A DNA stretch of 64,000 nt, from NCBI GenBank assembly GCA_030180135.1, contig CM058231.1, forward strand, positions 50,664,235-50,728,234, written 5' to 3'. Origin of the DNA: Orychophragmus violaceus (taxonomy: Eukaryota > Streptophyta > Magnoliopsida > Brassicales > Brassicaceae). This document shows, piece by piece, positions 33,040 through 44,310 of the stretch; positions within the stretch are counted from its first letter, which is position 1, and each line of letters opens with the position of its first letter. The position numbers and the translations under genes were made by a program. The notes beneath the pieces are model-generated. The model made no database searches and was not told the origin of the DNA. It saw nothing but the letters and a program-made list of their open reading frames with translations.

Positions 33040-35710
33040 ATTCATGGAAGATGATGAGGAGTTGAAGTTGATGTACGCGACTACTTCCTCAGGTATTCAT
33101 GTTATTACTTCAAGTTCTACCTTAAAGGTATTGGATACTGGTTGTGGCACTGATATTTGAGATAATATGCAGAGCCTAAGCAACAGTAGAACGTTGAAAG
33201 AAGGGCAAGTGGAACTACATGTCTGGAAGGAGCTATGGATGCTGCCTCAGCCGTAGGGTTTTCACTTATAGATCCCTTTTAGGCTTGGTTTTGTATTAAG
33301 TAATTGCTACAATGTACCTGCTTTAAGCAGAATTGTCTTTCATTTTCTTGTAAGAATTTGAATGTTTTTCATTTTGATAAAAGACAAGTTTTGTTCTTTT
33401 GATCTTAATGAAATATTAATTGTAGCACCCTATTCATGGAATGGGTTTTATATTTTAAACCAAAGAGTGCCTAAATGTAACATAAATACCGAATTGGTTT
33501 AAATCTAATGAATTAAACCTGATTTTTCTTGGCATAAAAGTCTTGGTCACATAGAGTAAGTCGGATTCAGAAATCCCATAGTTATGGACTGTTGGGCTCA
33601 TTTGATAAGATATCTTATGAGACTTGAATTCTGTTTACTGGACCAAAAGGAAAAGGGCCTATCTTAGCCGAGCTAGAGAAAGGCCCAAAGGCTTATTGGA
33701 CCTAGAACATACTGATGTATGTGGCCCAATGAGCAGTAATGCCCGAGAAAATTTCCTGCACTTCATTATCTCTACTGATTATTTCAGTGAGTAAGACTGT
33801 GTTCATTTGATGAGACACAAGTCGGAATTCTTTGACATGGTCGAAAGAGTTCCAGAATGAGGTATAGAATCTGAGTGACAAAAGTATTAAGACTCTGGAT
33901 TAGATCATGAGTGAGAATACTTGAGTCATTAATGGTGTGATCATCTGAATGAGTGTGAAGTCGTTTCACAGCTCAATTCTCCTGAAAACCTTGAGGTGTT
34001 TCTAAGAGAAAGAATCAGATCTTATTAGAAATGATTAAAGATGAGTCACACGAATCTTCCATGATATTTTAAGAATAACGCTCTAAAAATATCTAAGTTT
34101 ACGCTAAAATAGTTATACCAATATCAGTTGAAAGACACCACGTAAATGTGGATTGGAATCGATCCAAATTCGTCTTTACTGAGTATTAGTGTTTGAGCTA
34201 CTTCGCTGGTTGTCCCAGGGAAACCAAGGCTTATTACTTTTACGTCCATTCTGTTTTCTAAGAAAGGAAGTTATTTTCCAAGAAGAACAGTGGGAGTAAA
34301 AGTATAACTCGAAGTTTTCTTAGGGAAACCAAGGCTCGGTACTTTTACGACCATTCTGTTTTCTAAGAAGGGAAGTTACTTTCCAAGAAGAACAGTGGGA
34401 GTAAAAGTACAACTCGAAGAAATTCGAGAAATACAGGAGGTTGCTTAACCTATTGAGGGAGAGCAGCGGAAGGATTTACAGATTTCTGTAGAATCTACAC
34501 CTGTGGAGCCTGAAGTTCGCAGATATGAAAGAATCAGTCACTAATCCGAGAGTGAATTCTCGTCATTAGTTCAGCCTGAATGTTCGCATGATCTGATGAT
34601 CATTGTAAGCGACGAATCTGCGAACTTCAAGGAAGCGAAAGTAAGCCCAGACTCCGAAGAATTACATTTTGTGTAAGTTGGCTTCATCGATCCATTCATG
34701 GATGGAAGCAAACATATCGGAGTTGGAATCTTCGTTCTGATGAAGTAGTCAAGGTTTTGACTTAAACAGGAACGAAATGGAACTGTGCGTTTACTAATAG
34801 ATTAGTGGGAGCAATATTGCATTTCTCAAAGTGTATGTCGATGACATACTGATTCTCGGATATAACGTCCCAACGCTGTAGTCGGTAAAGGACTAGCTTG
34901 GGAGTTGGTTTTATGATTGACATGGGTGAAGCCACGTAGTTCTTGGATTTTGGATCTAAAGATAGAGATCCAAAAGAGCTGGTAGGACAAAGTCAGGATT
35001 CTTAAATTGACAAAGTCCTACACGTTTTGAGCAATCCAAGAAGGGTTTTATGCCAATGTCACATGGCATTAAGTTAAGCAAGATACAGTATCCTACGATA
35101 ACTGCTGAGCTTAAATGCATGGATGAGATTCCATATGCGTCGGCAATTGGATCTATCATGTATGCCATGAAACATACTTGTTTGATGTTGCTTTAATGTT
35201 AAGCAAGACAAATAAAGACCAGTCAAATCCAGCAAAGAATCAAGTTTCCTAAAGTATGTCCTAAAGTATTTGAGGAATACTAAGGATAAGTTCTTGATTT
35301 ACGGAGAAAGTAAGGTGCTATAAGTCGATAGAGTCTGAAAGGCAAGTTTCCAACGGACAAAGATGATTTCCGGTCACAGTCCGGTTATATCTTGTGTCTG
35401 TCTGGCGGTGCAAGGCACTGTTGCTGACTCCATGACTTAAGCTGAACATTTCACAGCTTTGGAAGCGGCGAAAGAGGTTGTTTGGAAAGAAGAGTTCGTC
35501 ACTGAACTTGATGTGATTCCCAGCATAGATGAGACTAGCTGCACATCAGAGGTCCAAACACCTTGAGGGTAGGTATAACCTATCCCGTAAGATAAATGAC
35601 AGAGATGTTAAGTAGATCAGCAAGTTTCAACGAATGAGAACGTTGCTAATCTATTAACGAAGCCACTCCTTAGGCCTAAGCACGAGTCGCGGACTGTTGC
35701 TGTAGGATAA
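33040..35710 (+). pseudogene. degenerate pol of D
   Basis: Same decayed protease-integrase-RT-RNase H series as C and F, sharing their nonsense codons (GTATAGAAT, CTGGATTAGATCA after the integrase piece). RT with YVDD lies near 34840. D additionally carries an imperfect 105-bp tandem duplication at about 34214-34425, around the integrase-RT junction (AAGAAGAACAGTGGGAGTAA in both units). Confidence 0.82.
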
Positions 35711-36567
35711 GTGAAATTAAGATATAGTCTTAATTTCAGTGGGGTTTTTGTAAAGGGCTTTATTTAGTTATTTGATATGTTCTTGTAAAACATTTTATGT
35801 TTAATGAAATTATTATTTCAAGATTATTTTAACTGTGATGAAATAATCGTTCCAAAATGATATGAACCATTTTATAGGTCATCGAAGTAAGTGACTTGAT
35901 CTTGAGTTATCAAAGTCATTTAGCTTGATCATGAGACCCTATATTTGATAGATGTTTTATATTATCCTGTCCCTAGTCGAAGGTTATTGAAATTGGAACA
36001 CCAACAACCGTGTGAGACTAGATTGGTATGTGACTTATGACAAAGTCTCGGTGTGTCATAGATGCGCGGCATCAAAGTCAGTACATAGGTGTATGTGGGG
36101 TACATACGACCGGACTAGACCCGCTTATAAGAACTCTTCAGGATATTTATATCTGTGTCATAAGAGATTCTTACTACGACTATAGAGTATAGTCCTTAGA
36201 CCTGAGTTCGCATGCATGTGACTGCACATGGACTAATGCACTTTGATCATTGTCTAACGCTGTCGTTCTGCGATAGTTATAAGGACCTTGTTTGGGTACA
36301 TTATGAAATGAGTAGTTTACAGTGATGGAACAAGACGGGATTTGTCCCTTCAATATAAATGGAGTGAATATCTCTAGGCCAATCGGAGATTTGAATACTG
36401 AAAATGCATGGCCATGCTCAAACGGACTTTCCCGAGTCGTTTGGATTGTCAGTATCATATCAGAGTCCGATGAACAAGAGTAGGCTTTATAAGGATGACA
36501 CTAATCTTGCCTTATGACTAATCGAGATATTGAGACAAAAGGATTATGAATACAGAGATTCCAGTAC
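35711..36567 (+). other. conserved 3' untranslated region of D, type 1
   Basis: Closer to the A/B/J version than to C/F. It carries the GACTATA/TATAGTC hairpin at 36178-36194 and a variant of the CAACAACC hairpin near 35985-36010. Confidence 0.65.
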
Positions 36568-36578
36568 AAGTGGGAGAT
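36568..36578 (+). other. PPT of D
   Basis: AAGTGGGAGAT directly before the 3' LTR. Confidence 0.8.
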
Positions 36579-37216
36579 TGTTGGAATTGTGTCCAGTAAT
36601 CTCGGTACTGTCTCTAGAAAGTAAGAGTATGTCAATGATCAGACATAAGTCATATAATGTTGGGGGTCATGATGGCTTGCTAGAGTCCGCTCATGATCTA
36701 TAAGTCTTGGACTTATTGCCTTTATTATGTGATCCCATATGGGTCACACGCCTAAGCTAACGGGAAAATACGAAGGAACGGTTTAGCAGAGGTACGGTAA
36801 AAGTGCTAGGCATTTACGGTACTTGGAGAGACTAAAGGGCCTGATTAAATCCAAGGGATTTAATCAGAACTGAGAATTGGGCCCAAAAGGCCATGAGAAC
36901 TAAAGGGAGTTTTAATGAATAAAACTTGACCTAAAGCTCTCTAATTCTCTGAAGCTCCTGCGCCTCTTTTCTCTCTGTCTGCGGCCTCTCTCCTTGCTGG
37001 TCTAGCAGCCAAATTCCCGGTGTGCGTGTGTGAGCCTTTGGAGGATCCATCCCTTGGTGGTTCTGCTGATCTCTGACCTGTTCTATCTCCTTCCGCTGCA
37101 ACAAACAGGTAAAAGGTGAGATCATCTAATGTTTCTATTCAAGAGAACCTAGATCTGTATGTTTAGGTTGATATGAATCTGTGAATTACATCAGGATCAA
37201 CTAAACAGTTCCTACA
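36579..37216 (+). repeat. 3' LTR of D
   Basis: 638 bp, starting TGTTGGAATTGTG and ending GTTCCTACA, without the 225-bp insert of the 5' LTR. Followed by GTCAC. Confidence 0.9.
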
Positions 37217-37221
37217 GTCAC

Positions 37222-37418
37222 GACTTGTCCGGAACTTCATATTCACCCGTTGTCCAGAGGACTACAGGAAGGATATTGCGGTCCACTTCCTGGAAGGGGA
37301 TGCACATAACTGGTGGCTGTCTGTGGACAGGCGCACCAAAGGACTCATTGATTTGTTTGCGGACTTTGAGATCGATTTCAACCGGAAGTACTTTCCAGCT
37401 GAGGCTTGGGATCGTATG
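37222..37418 (+). pseudogene. Gypsy gag relic M, fragment 3
   Basis: Continues the gag domain cut by D. The translation includes CPEDYRKDIAVHFLEGDAHN and then a run ending FNRKYFPAEAWDRM, which are hallmark stretches of the Gypsy retrotransposon gag domain (PF03732-like). The frame is open here. It ends where the LTR of element E begins at 37419. Confidence 0.82.
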
Positions 37419-38110
37419 TGATACAGCCTCGGAATCACACCAATGCTAAGATCACTTGATGATCAAGAGATTCCTAAGCCAGCTGCTTGCGGAAGTGAAA
37501 AGTGATAGAGATGGTGGTGAAGATAATGATTGACTCGCTCAATCTGGTGGGTTGATTGACTCTCTTAATCTGTGGAAGAACCTAGAGTTGCTTGAATCAC
37601 ACAAACAATCCTAAATTCTAGAATCAGTAGATTAAAAGTATTTCTCACACTTAGAATCTAAAGAACAACTTCAAAGAACACTCCTTGAAAGAAAAATGAA
37701 TTTTGTATTATACTTTGATAGATTGAAAAGTAAATGATACAATGAGCTAAACTAGGCCTTTATAGGCTATAAAAACGTTCATATGAGTTAAAGAAGGAAG
37801 AGATCAGAACATAATAGGAAAGGAGCCGTTGGGGCTGAATCGATGGGATCTCTTCCAAAGATGGAGATCTGTGGAGTCTTTGAGTCTTGACAACATATCA
37901 TTGGCTTCAAAGCTCTCTTGATCTACTTGATTTGGATGGAAAGAAATGAGGATGGGATTGATTCTGCTGGTTTAAGAACTCTCTCAGAAACAATCAGTGG
38001 ATGGAAATTGATTGAATGCCGCCACAGAGACTATGGAATGGATCTTTGATAAGACAGAGCTTTTTCTCAAACTGAATCATACAATTTTAAGCAGAAAACA
38101 GGTTGCTCTT
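37419..38110 (-). repeat. 3' LTR of E, damaged
   Basis: The left part aligns with the H, I and right-hand E LTRs (ATGCTAAGATCACTTGATGA, GGCCTTTATAGGC). The end next to the internal region lacks the expected TGATGAGGGC start and PPT, so its inner boundary is approximate. Confidence 0.65.
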
Positions 38111-38137
38111 GCTGCAAGAGAGGAAAATTCGTTTTCT

Positions 38138-39950
38138 TTATTGATCTAGGTTACCTTGATGTGTTTGTGGTCTGGTGATGTAAGGGACATCTGGAGCTTC
38201 TCCTTTGAGTAGATAATTCAATATAACTCCTCTATTATGGTCTTCTTGACACTGATGAATGGTGGCACCATTCTGTCCTTTGGTGGTCTTGCTCTTATTC
38301 ACCATTGGTGGTGTTGCCTTCTTGTTCTGAACTTTGTTTAGCAATGAGTTATATCCTGGTGCAACTCCTCTGTGATTCACACCCTTGGTACCTGCAATAA
38401 TATTGACACTTTGGGCAAGAAACAAGTGCATTATGGATTCTCTATGATAAGATGAACTTTCTGAATCCAGTTCCTTAGCACTAGTTTTAGAAAAGCTTTC
38501 TACTAGAGGTTTTAAGCAGATTTTTCCTTTATGCTCTTGTATGTTTAGTACACTCCTTAATACAGTTGTGGCTTCATTAAGAACATCTGGAGTCAAAGAG
38601 AGACTTACATGGCCAACACCTTCAGTGTCCTTAGCTTGGTCTAGTGGTTTCTCTTTGATGCTCTCTACTTCTTTAGTACTTTGATCAGCCTTGGTAATTA
38701 TTGCGATGGTAATAGCTTGTGATTCCTCTTTTCTGTCCATCTCTTTTAATCCCTTTGATACAGACAAGTGCATTATACTAGAATTGGAATTTAACAAAAT
38801 TTGTTTGAATAAAACAATCACTGGTTTGGGATACTTCTATTTTCTCTTCTAGTAATTTAACCTTTTTTAATGGACAATGTGCAGCATAGTGTCCTATATT
38901 ATGACATCTATAACATGTCTGATCTTTAACTTTACTAGAGTTAGTAGAATTACCTGAGCTTGGCATCTCTGGTTTAATGTGCAAGGTGTTGGAGCTGGGT
39001 TTGGTTGTCTTGGTTGAAACTTCTGGTTCCACTATGTTCATAGACTTATAACTCTGCTTCAGCTCTGTTTTGTTCCCCTTTAGTTGCAACATCTCCTTTA
39101 TCCTTTGCCATTGCTCTTGTAAGCTTTGCAGTTCTGTACTTTTCTGATCTTTCTTTGCATGAGTGGCCTTCTTAGCTTCTGATTGACGTGTGAAAGCGTT
39201 TGATAACACATTCTTAGGCTCAGGGAGGTAAGCACATTTGCTCCTTTGGGAAGGTTATGGTGTAGTAATCACCTTACTTGTTGTTGCTTAGCAGGTGAGC
39301 TTTGTAGGGATGTTCCTACGATTCTTAACAAATTCTCTGTACATTCTCACCTTAAGGTCTCCCCAATCTGACACTGGATTGTTGTAGAACGTTGGGACAC
39401 CTTCTTTCAGCCACCAATTATAGGCATCTCCAACAAGAGAATCAACATCATATGATAACTTCTCTTCTTTGGGAATGTTGTGGAGATGCAGCCTCTGCTT
39501 CATATTGTTCTCCCATCTTAGACAATATTTTGGGTCATTGCTAGAGCCTGAGAAGGTTAATGACTTGGATTGGGAAACACTTCTCTTCCTGCTTTGTATT
39601 CTTGACCTGATTTGTTGGTTGGATGGTTGTGCTTGAATGGTCATCAAAGTGTGGTGATGCTCCTTCTTTGGTGAGGTTTTGTAGTAGTGGTACTTCTCAT
39701 CCACTGCCTCATCATAATCTGAAGATTGATAGCCTCGTTCTGTCCATGAATCTTCTTCTTGGTACCATGCTTCCTTGAGATAGCTTATGGCACAAGCTGG
39801 TGGGTGTGGTTCAATTTCCTCCTCATGTGGTTCTTCTTCAAAACCAGAATAGTCTTCTGGCCATGGAGGTTCTTTATAATCAGTTCCAGACTAGTACTCA
39901 TCTTAATAGGTGTTTTCTTCTCTTGAGAAGGCTTGATCTTCTTGTTCCAT
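38138..39950 (-). pseudogene. gag of E
   Basis: ATG at 39950 followed by an acidic N-terminal segment, a gag domain (about 39540-39310: YCLRWENNMKQRL, then DAYNWW), a CCHC knuckle (CYRCHNIGHYAAHC, near 38900) and a C-terminal region with two IMHL motifs (38768-38776 and 38426-38434). Broken by TAA and TAG soon after the start, two in-frame stops near 39250-39290, and a frameshift near 38790. The C-terminus ends ITRPQTHQ and is followed by GTAACC at the place where H has its intron. Role by family: structural Gag of the particle; no enzyme is encoded. Confidence 0.75.
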
Positions 39951-40754
39951 GGTTATATTATGAAATTCAGAGAATTAAAGTGTATCAGTGGTGTTTTTTT
40001 CGAAATCTTATGCCAAGTCAACAAGATAAGAGTTTAGGAAATATATAATCTGAATTCAAAAGCTGGGAAATCTGGACAGAAGTAAACTTTCTTTTTTAGT
40101 TTAAACCAACACTGTTTAGAATGAAATAAGGCAGGGTGATTTTCGAATGAGTTTTAAAAAGGAAAGCTTATGATTTTTTTTTTTTTTTTTAGTTTTTGGT
40201 TTTATGAATGCACAAACTAATGGAAAAAGAAACATAATGCAATTCGAAATACTTTCTTTTTCTTTTGGTTTTCTTTAAAGATGCAATGAAGAAACAAATG
40301 CAAATGATTTCTTATGGGTTTTTGATTTGATTTTCTTAAGAAAAACTAATAGCATAATGATATGCAGTGAACCTAACAAGGAAATACTATGCTTTTCTTT
40401 ATTTTTTTGGTTTTTTTTTTTTGGTTTTTAGATGCTAGAACACATAAAACAGAGATGAACAAACAAAATAGAAACAAATATTTTTATGCGTTTTTCTGAT
40501 TTAAAGATACAAGCAATGAAACAAAATGGTCTGAACTAGATAGAATGATAAAGTAAACGAGTTTTTATTGTTTTTCAATTAAGAGATGAAATAAAATAGA
40601 TTCAAACTAGCAGATCTAAGCTAAGCAGAATGAATTTTTATAGATTTTTTGATTCAGAATGCAATGAAACTAACAGAACAAGCGATGAACAAATGAAAAC
40701 AGAAACGAATGCAAATTAGTTCTGGATCGAAAACACCTGTTTAGGAGCCTTTCG
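39951..40754 (-). other. leader of E
   Basis: About 800 bp of AT-rich sequence with long T runs (for example near 40176-40190 and 40405-40422) and repeated GAAACAAATG-like words. No ORF of note. The H leader (42558-43377) has the same character. Confidence 0.55.
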
Positions 40755-40766
40755 GCTCTGATACCA
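40755..40766 (-). other. PBS of E
   Basis: Minus strand TGGTATCAGAGC, two bases from the LTR, complementary to initiator tRNA-Met. Confidence 0.85.
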
Positions 40767-40768
40767 GA

Positions 40769-41794
40769 TGATGCAGCCCTGGAATCACTCCAATGCTAAG
40801 ATCACTTGATGATCAGATGATTCCTAAGCCAAGCTTGCAGAAGATGGATTGAAGGTAGAGGTAGTGGTGGAACTTGTGATTGACTCTCTCAACCAGTGGG
40901 TTTAATTAACTCTCTCAACCTAAGAACAAGCTATATGAATCACTCAAATAGATTGATTTGAAACTCCTAAGAACAAGGTGAATCACTCACAATATTCAGA
41001 GAAGGAAGACTTCACAAAGAACACAAACTTTGGAAGAAAAACAGAATAATTCTATTAACTTTAAAATGGTTGAAAATGGTGATTTACAATGAATTCGAAG
41101 CTGAGCTTTTATAGGCTCATAGAAAATGGTCTGAAAGGTCTAATATAAGAAAAGAATCACAAAATATAAGGAATATGTCCGTTGGGGTTTATTGGAATAT
41201 TTGGCCAGAAATAGAAAGATGAATCTTCTTGAGTCTTGAAGGCTTTGGAATGAATTTAGAGTGTCTAGGTACATTCTTGATGATGTGAGAGAGCTTAAAT
41301 TCGTGGCCAAACTTCAGTAAAAGAGCTGTTGGTGATTGATTTCCATTGGCTCCAAATTAGTTAAGTGCGAGAATAGTGGGATCCTCCTGATCCTATGGCT
41401 GCTGGTGCATGGGAACTTGATAGATAACTCTCCTGGATGATTAAATGTGTCTCCTGAATGCTTAGATATCTCTCCTGGTCGCCAATGTCTTGTGTGTAAC
41501 TGATTGAATCCTTGAGCCTCCAAATGAAGCAAGCTGAGAATCATCTGTTTTAGAAGTTGAATAACTTCTTCATCTGAACTCCATTTGTGATGATTCAAAC
41601 TCTCCATGATTCCTTGATGAGTTAAGTGTCTCGAACATGTTGATTTGTAGCTTAACTCCTTGTTGGGAAGATATGCTCCTAGACATGCACATATGTCTCT
41701 GGTGCATTCAAGTTGTTTCTCTCCAAGCGTCTTGGTTGGTTGATTTATGTCCTCTCCATGCTCCTTGGTTGATGATGACTTGATGTCCTCATCA
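40769..41794 (-). repeat. 5' LTR of E
   Basis: 1026 bp. On its left is the PBS, as expected of a 5' LTR. On its right is internal 3'-end sequence with PPT (41795-41880), which should not adjoin a 5' LTR and points to a lost tandem partner or rearrangement. A minus-strand reading frame runs from that internal piece through the PPT into the LTR (41868 to 41314). Confidence 0.8.
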
Positions 41795-41986
41795 TACTCT
41801 TCCTCCTGAAAAGGTTTCGACCTCGAAACTTTATAACCTGCACCAAGAGAAAGCAAGTTAGCTTTCATTTTAATTTGTGAGTCTAGATTGATGTACCAGC
41901 TGACAAAAGAGGAGTACTACTATCCTATCTTCTCAAAGGAGAACCACTAGACACTCCACTCATCACCATACCACATATACATCAAG

Positions 41987-42043
41987 GTATGACCCTAAAC
42001 TCCAAAAGGAGAATGAAAGCTAACTTGCTTTCTCTTGGTGCAG
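41987..42043 (+). other. 57-bp exitron-like intron, copy 1
   Basis: Starts GTATGA, contains GCTAAC as a possible branch site and ends in a pyrimidine-rich TTTCTCTTGGTGCAG. H (near 45487) and I (near 50773) read ACATCAAGATTATTCAG across this site with exactly these 57 bases missing. Length is a multiple of three and the frame has no stop, so retention adds 19 residues to Gag. Confidence 0.75.
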
Positions 42044-42073
42044 ATTATTTAGTTTCGAGGTCGAAACCATTTC

Positions 42074-42086
42074 AAGAGGGAGAGTA
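42074..42086 (+). other. PPT upstream of the H 5' LTR
   Basis: AAGAGGGAGAGTA directly before TGATGAGGGC. It belongs to the truncated copy to the left of H, not to H itself. Confidence 0.75.
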
Positions 42087-42542
42087 TGATGAGGGCATCA
42101 AGCCATCATCAGATCCCATCGATTCAGCCCCAAAGACTCCTTTCCTATTAAGTTCTGATCTCTTCCTTCTTTAACTCATATGAACGTTTTTATAGCCTAT
42201 AAAGGCCTAGTTTAGCTCATTGTATCATTTACCTTTCAATCTATCAAAGTATAATACAAAATTCGTTTTTCTTTCAAGGAGTGTTCTTTGAAGTTGTTCT
42301 TTAGATTCTAAGTGTGAGAAATACTTTTAATCTACTGATCCTAGAATTTTGGATTGTTTGTGTGATTCAAGCAACTCTAGTTTCTTCCACAGATTCAGAG
42401 AGTCAATCAACCCACCTGATTGAGAGAGTCAATCTGTATCTTCCCCACCATCTCTATCACTTTTCACTTCCACAAACAACTGGCTTAGGAATCTCTTGAT
42501 CATCAAGTGTTCTTAGCACTGGAGTGATTCTGATGCTGTACA
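42087..42542 (+). repeat. 5' LTR of H
   Basis: 456 bp, TGATGAGGGC to GATGCTGTACA. Shorter than the E LTR (1026 bp). Contains CTTTATAGGC-type TATA-like sequence (ATAGCCTATAAAGG) near 42194-42208. Confidence 0.82.
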
Positions 42543-42544
42543 TC

Positions 42545-42557
42545 TGGTATCAGAGCC
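42545..42557 (+). other. PBS of H
   Basis: TGGTATCAGAGCC, two bases after the LTR end. Confidence 0.85.
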
Positions 42558-43377
42558 GAAAAGGCTCCTAAACAGGTGTTTTCTATCCTTGTTCTTTGTT
42601 ATTTCCATTAGTTTTCTATTGATTCAAATCGTTTCATCATTTGCATTCATCCTTGTGTTTTGTTTCATTGCATCTTAAAACGAAAATCCATAAAAAAAAA
42701 TAATTCTACTTTTACCATTCTGTTTTGATTTGTCATTCTGCTTTGTTTATCATCCTATTTCATTTGTTTGCATACTCAAAAGAAAACTAAAAAACAAAGT
42801 CATTTGCATCAAGTTAAGTTTCTGTGATTTGTTGCTGCATCTAAAAACCAAAAAGAAAATCAGTTTGCTTGCATCCCATACTATTTGTCTTGCATCTCTT
42901 AAACCAAAAACTAAAACAAAAGTTTATTTGCATTAGTTTTTCAAAGTTGTGTTCTTATTGCTCTTATTTTCGAAAAAACCAGAAAAATAAAAGAAAGAAG
43001 AAGAAGTCTTTATAAGTTAGATTCAGTTTCTATTAGGTTTTAATCTCAGAAAGTGTTTATTTCCTTATTTCTCACTTATTTCGAATTTTTGAAGTAAAAC
43101 CAAGGGCTCCTCTTGAAAAAGTTTTGGAAAACTAGTATTCTTGTTTCCATTCTAAGGCAAAAACGTGTGGGGATTTAAAAACAAAAGGAAAGTGTAAAAG
43201 TTTTGTTTCCAAAACTTGCAAAATCGAATTCTCTGCATTATTCCATATTATTTTATTTGAATACTTTGATACATCCTTTTATTTTCATTGGGCATTAGAA
43301 AAATTTGAGTCTGTTTCATATAGTTTTTTTTTGAACCTATTGATACAGCCTTAGAATTTGTTTACAGGAACAAATCA
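42558..43377 (+). other. leader of H
   Basis: AT-rich 0.8 kb with repeated AAAACCAAAAA and TTTGCAT words and no convincing ORF. TTTACAG occurs just before the gag region. Confidence 0.55.
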
Positions 43378-44310
43378 TTGGATGATGAAGATGGAGCAAG
43401 TGTCTACACTACCTCAGAGGTTGATTGGGGTGATGAAGATCACTCATGGAATGGAGAAGAAAAGTTCTCTGAAGCATCTTGGATAGAAGAGGCAGCATCA
43501 GAAGCTAGCTTAGATGCAGATGCTGAGCATGATCAGGAAGGATCCGAGCTTGAAGAAGAGGTACATGGAGAGGACTTTTATAGCACAGACTATGAAGAGG
43601 AATTTAATGATGGAGAATATGAACCAGAACCTCCAGACCCTTACCAAGATGAAGTACAATGCAAGTCAAGACAGGAGAAAGCATGGGAGGATCAATCTGA
43701 CTTTGAAGATCCTTATAGAGAAGAACCGGATTGCAAAGAAGAAGAAAAGAAACAAGAGTTTGACTCTTGGGATGGAGAAGCTCAAACTGAAACCAACTCT
43801 GAAGAAGAACCAGGTTGTGAAGAAGCTGATTCCCAATACAGTTTAAGTGAAGCTGAGAAAGAGACAAGAGAAGATCCCATTGAAGAAGCATGGGAAAGCA
43901 ACACCAGTTCTGAAATCAGTGAAGGAGAAGAATACCAAGGTGAGCTTTGTCAAGAAGAACCATATAACATTCGTTTTTCAGGTCGTGTGCAAGGACCAAA
44001 AGCTTATTTAAGGTGGGAAAGAGATATGGACGACTGGTTTCATGCCAATCAAGTTCCAGAAGAGGAGAAAACAACCATTGCTGAAGAAACTCTAATTGAA
44101 GAGGCCTATCTAGAATGTGATAAATATGCTTACCTCAGAATTGAACTTGAACTACCAGACCACACTTGGGAAGAGATGAAGCAGCTACTGCATAAGGATT
44201 TTGTAGAACATATCTCCATAGAACCATACTACTCGAGGTGGCAAAATTCCTCAAGATCCAAGAAGATGGATCATGGCAACACCTCCAAGGAAGAGTACTT
44301 GTTCTTCTAA
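43378..44310 (+). pseudogene. gag of H, N-terminal part
   Basis: 310 codons open, beginning with a TTG rather than ATG; the E gene starts ATGGAACAA and H has CAGGAACAA at the matching place, so the original start appears lost. Residues 1 to about 200 are extremely acidic (long Glu/Asp runs). Then comes the gag domain: KAYLRWERDMDDWF, EETLIEEAYLE, and a segment ending in LLHKDFVEHI. An extra A near 44246 shifts the frame relative to I, ending this ORF at 44310; the protein continues in the frame from 44273. Confidence 0.75.

Larger units (their letters stand above)
29682..37216 (+). mobile_element. non-autonomous mosaic Copia element D
   Basis: Type-1 LTRs, PBS, type-1 leader with GC island, gag and dead pol of the C/F kind, then a type-1 3' UTR and PPT. 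The module changes fall near the gag ATG (about 32238) and near the end of the pol relic (about 35750). The two LTRs are close to identical apart from 225 bp present only in the 5' LTR. The TSD is GTCAC. Confidence 0.9.
37419..41794 (-). mobile_element. gag-only LTR element E
   Basis: Minus-strand element with a damaged 3' LTR on the left, a gag pseudogene, a leader, PBS at 40755-40766 and a 1026-bp 5' LTR on the right. There is no pol and no space for one. The same family appears as H and I. The LTR starts TGATGAGG and ends in GCATCA or TGTACA. Family affiliation (Gypsy-like gag) is inferred from gag and PBS. Confidence 0.8.
41795..42086. other. inverted junction of two gag-family 3' ends
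   Basis: Left part (about 41795-41880) is the minus-strand 3' end of the internal region with PPT. Right part (about 41895-42086) is the plus-strand 3' end: gag C-terminal codons, the 57-bp intron and PPT. They face tail to tail with a short unassigned joint near 41875-41893 and form an inverted repeat. Confidence 0.75.

Noticed and set aside
38138..39704. Idea that the zinc-knuckle ORFs are a host gene
   Set aside because: They lie between LTRs with PBS and occur in three copies with gag domain and PPT, so they are retroelement gag.
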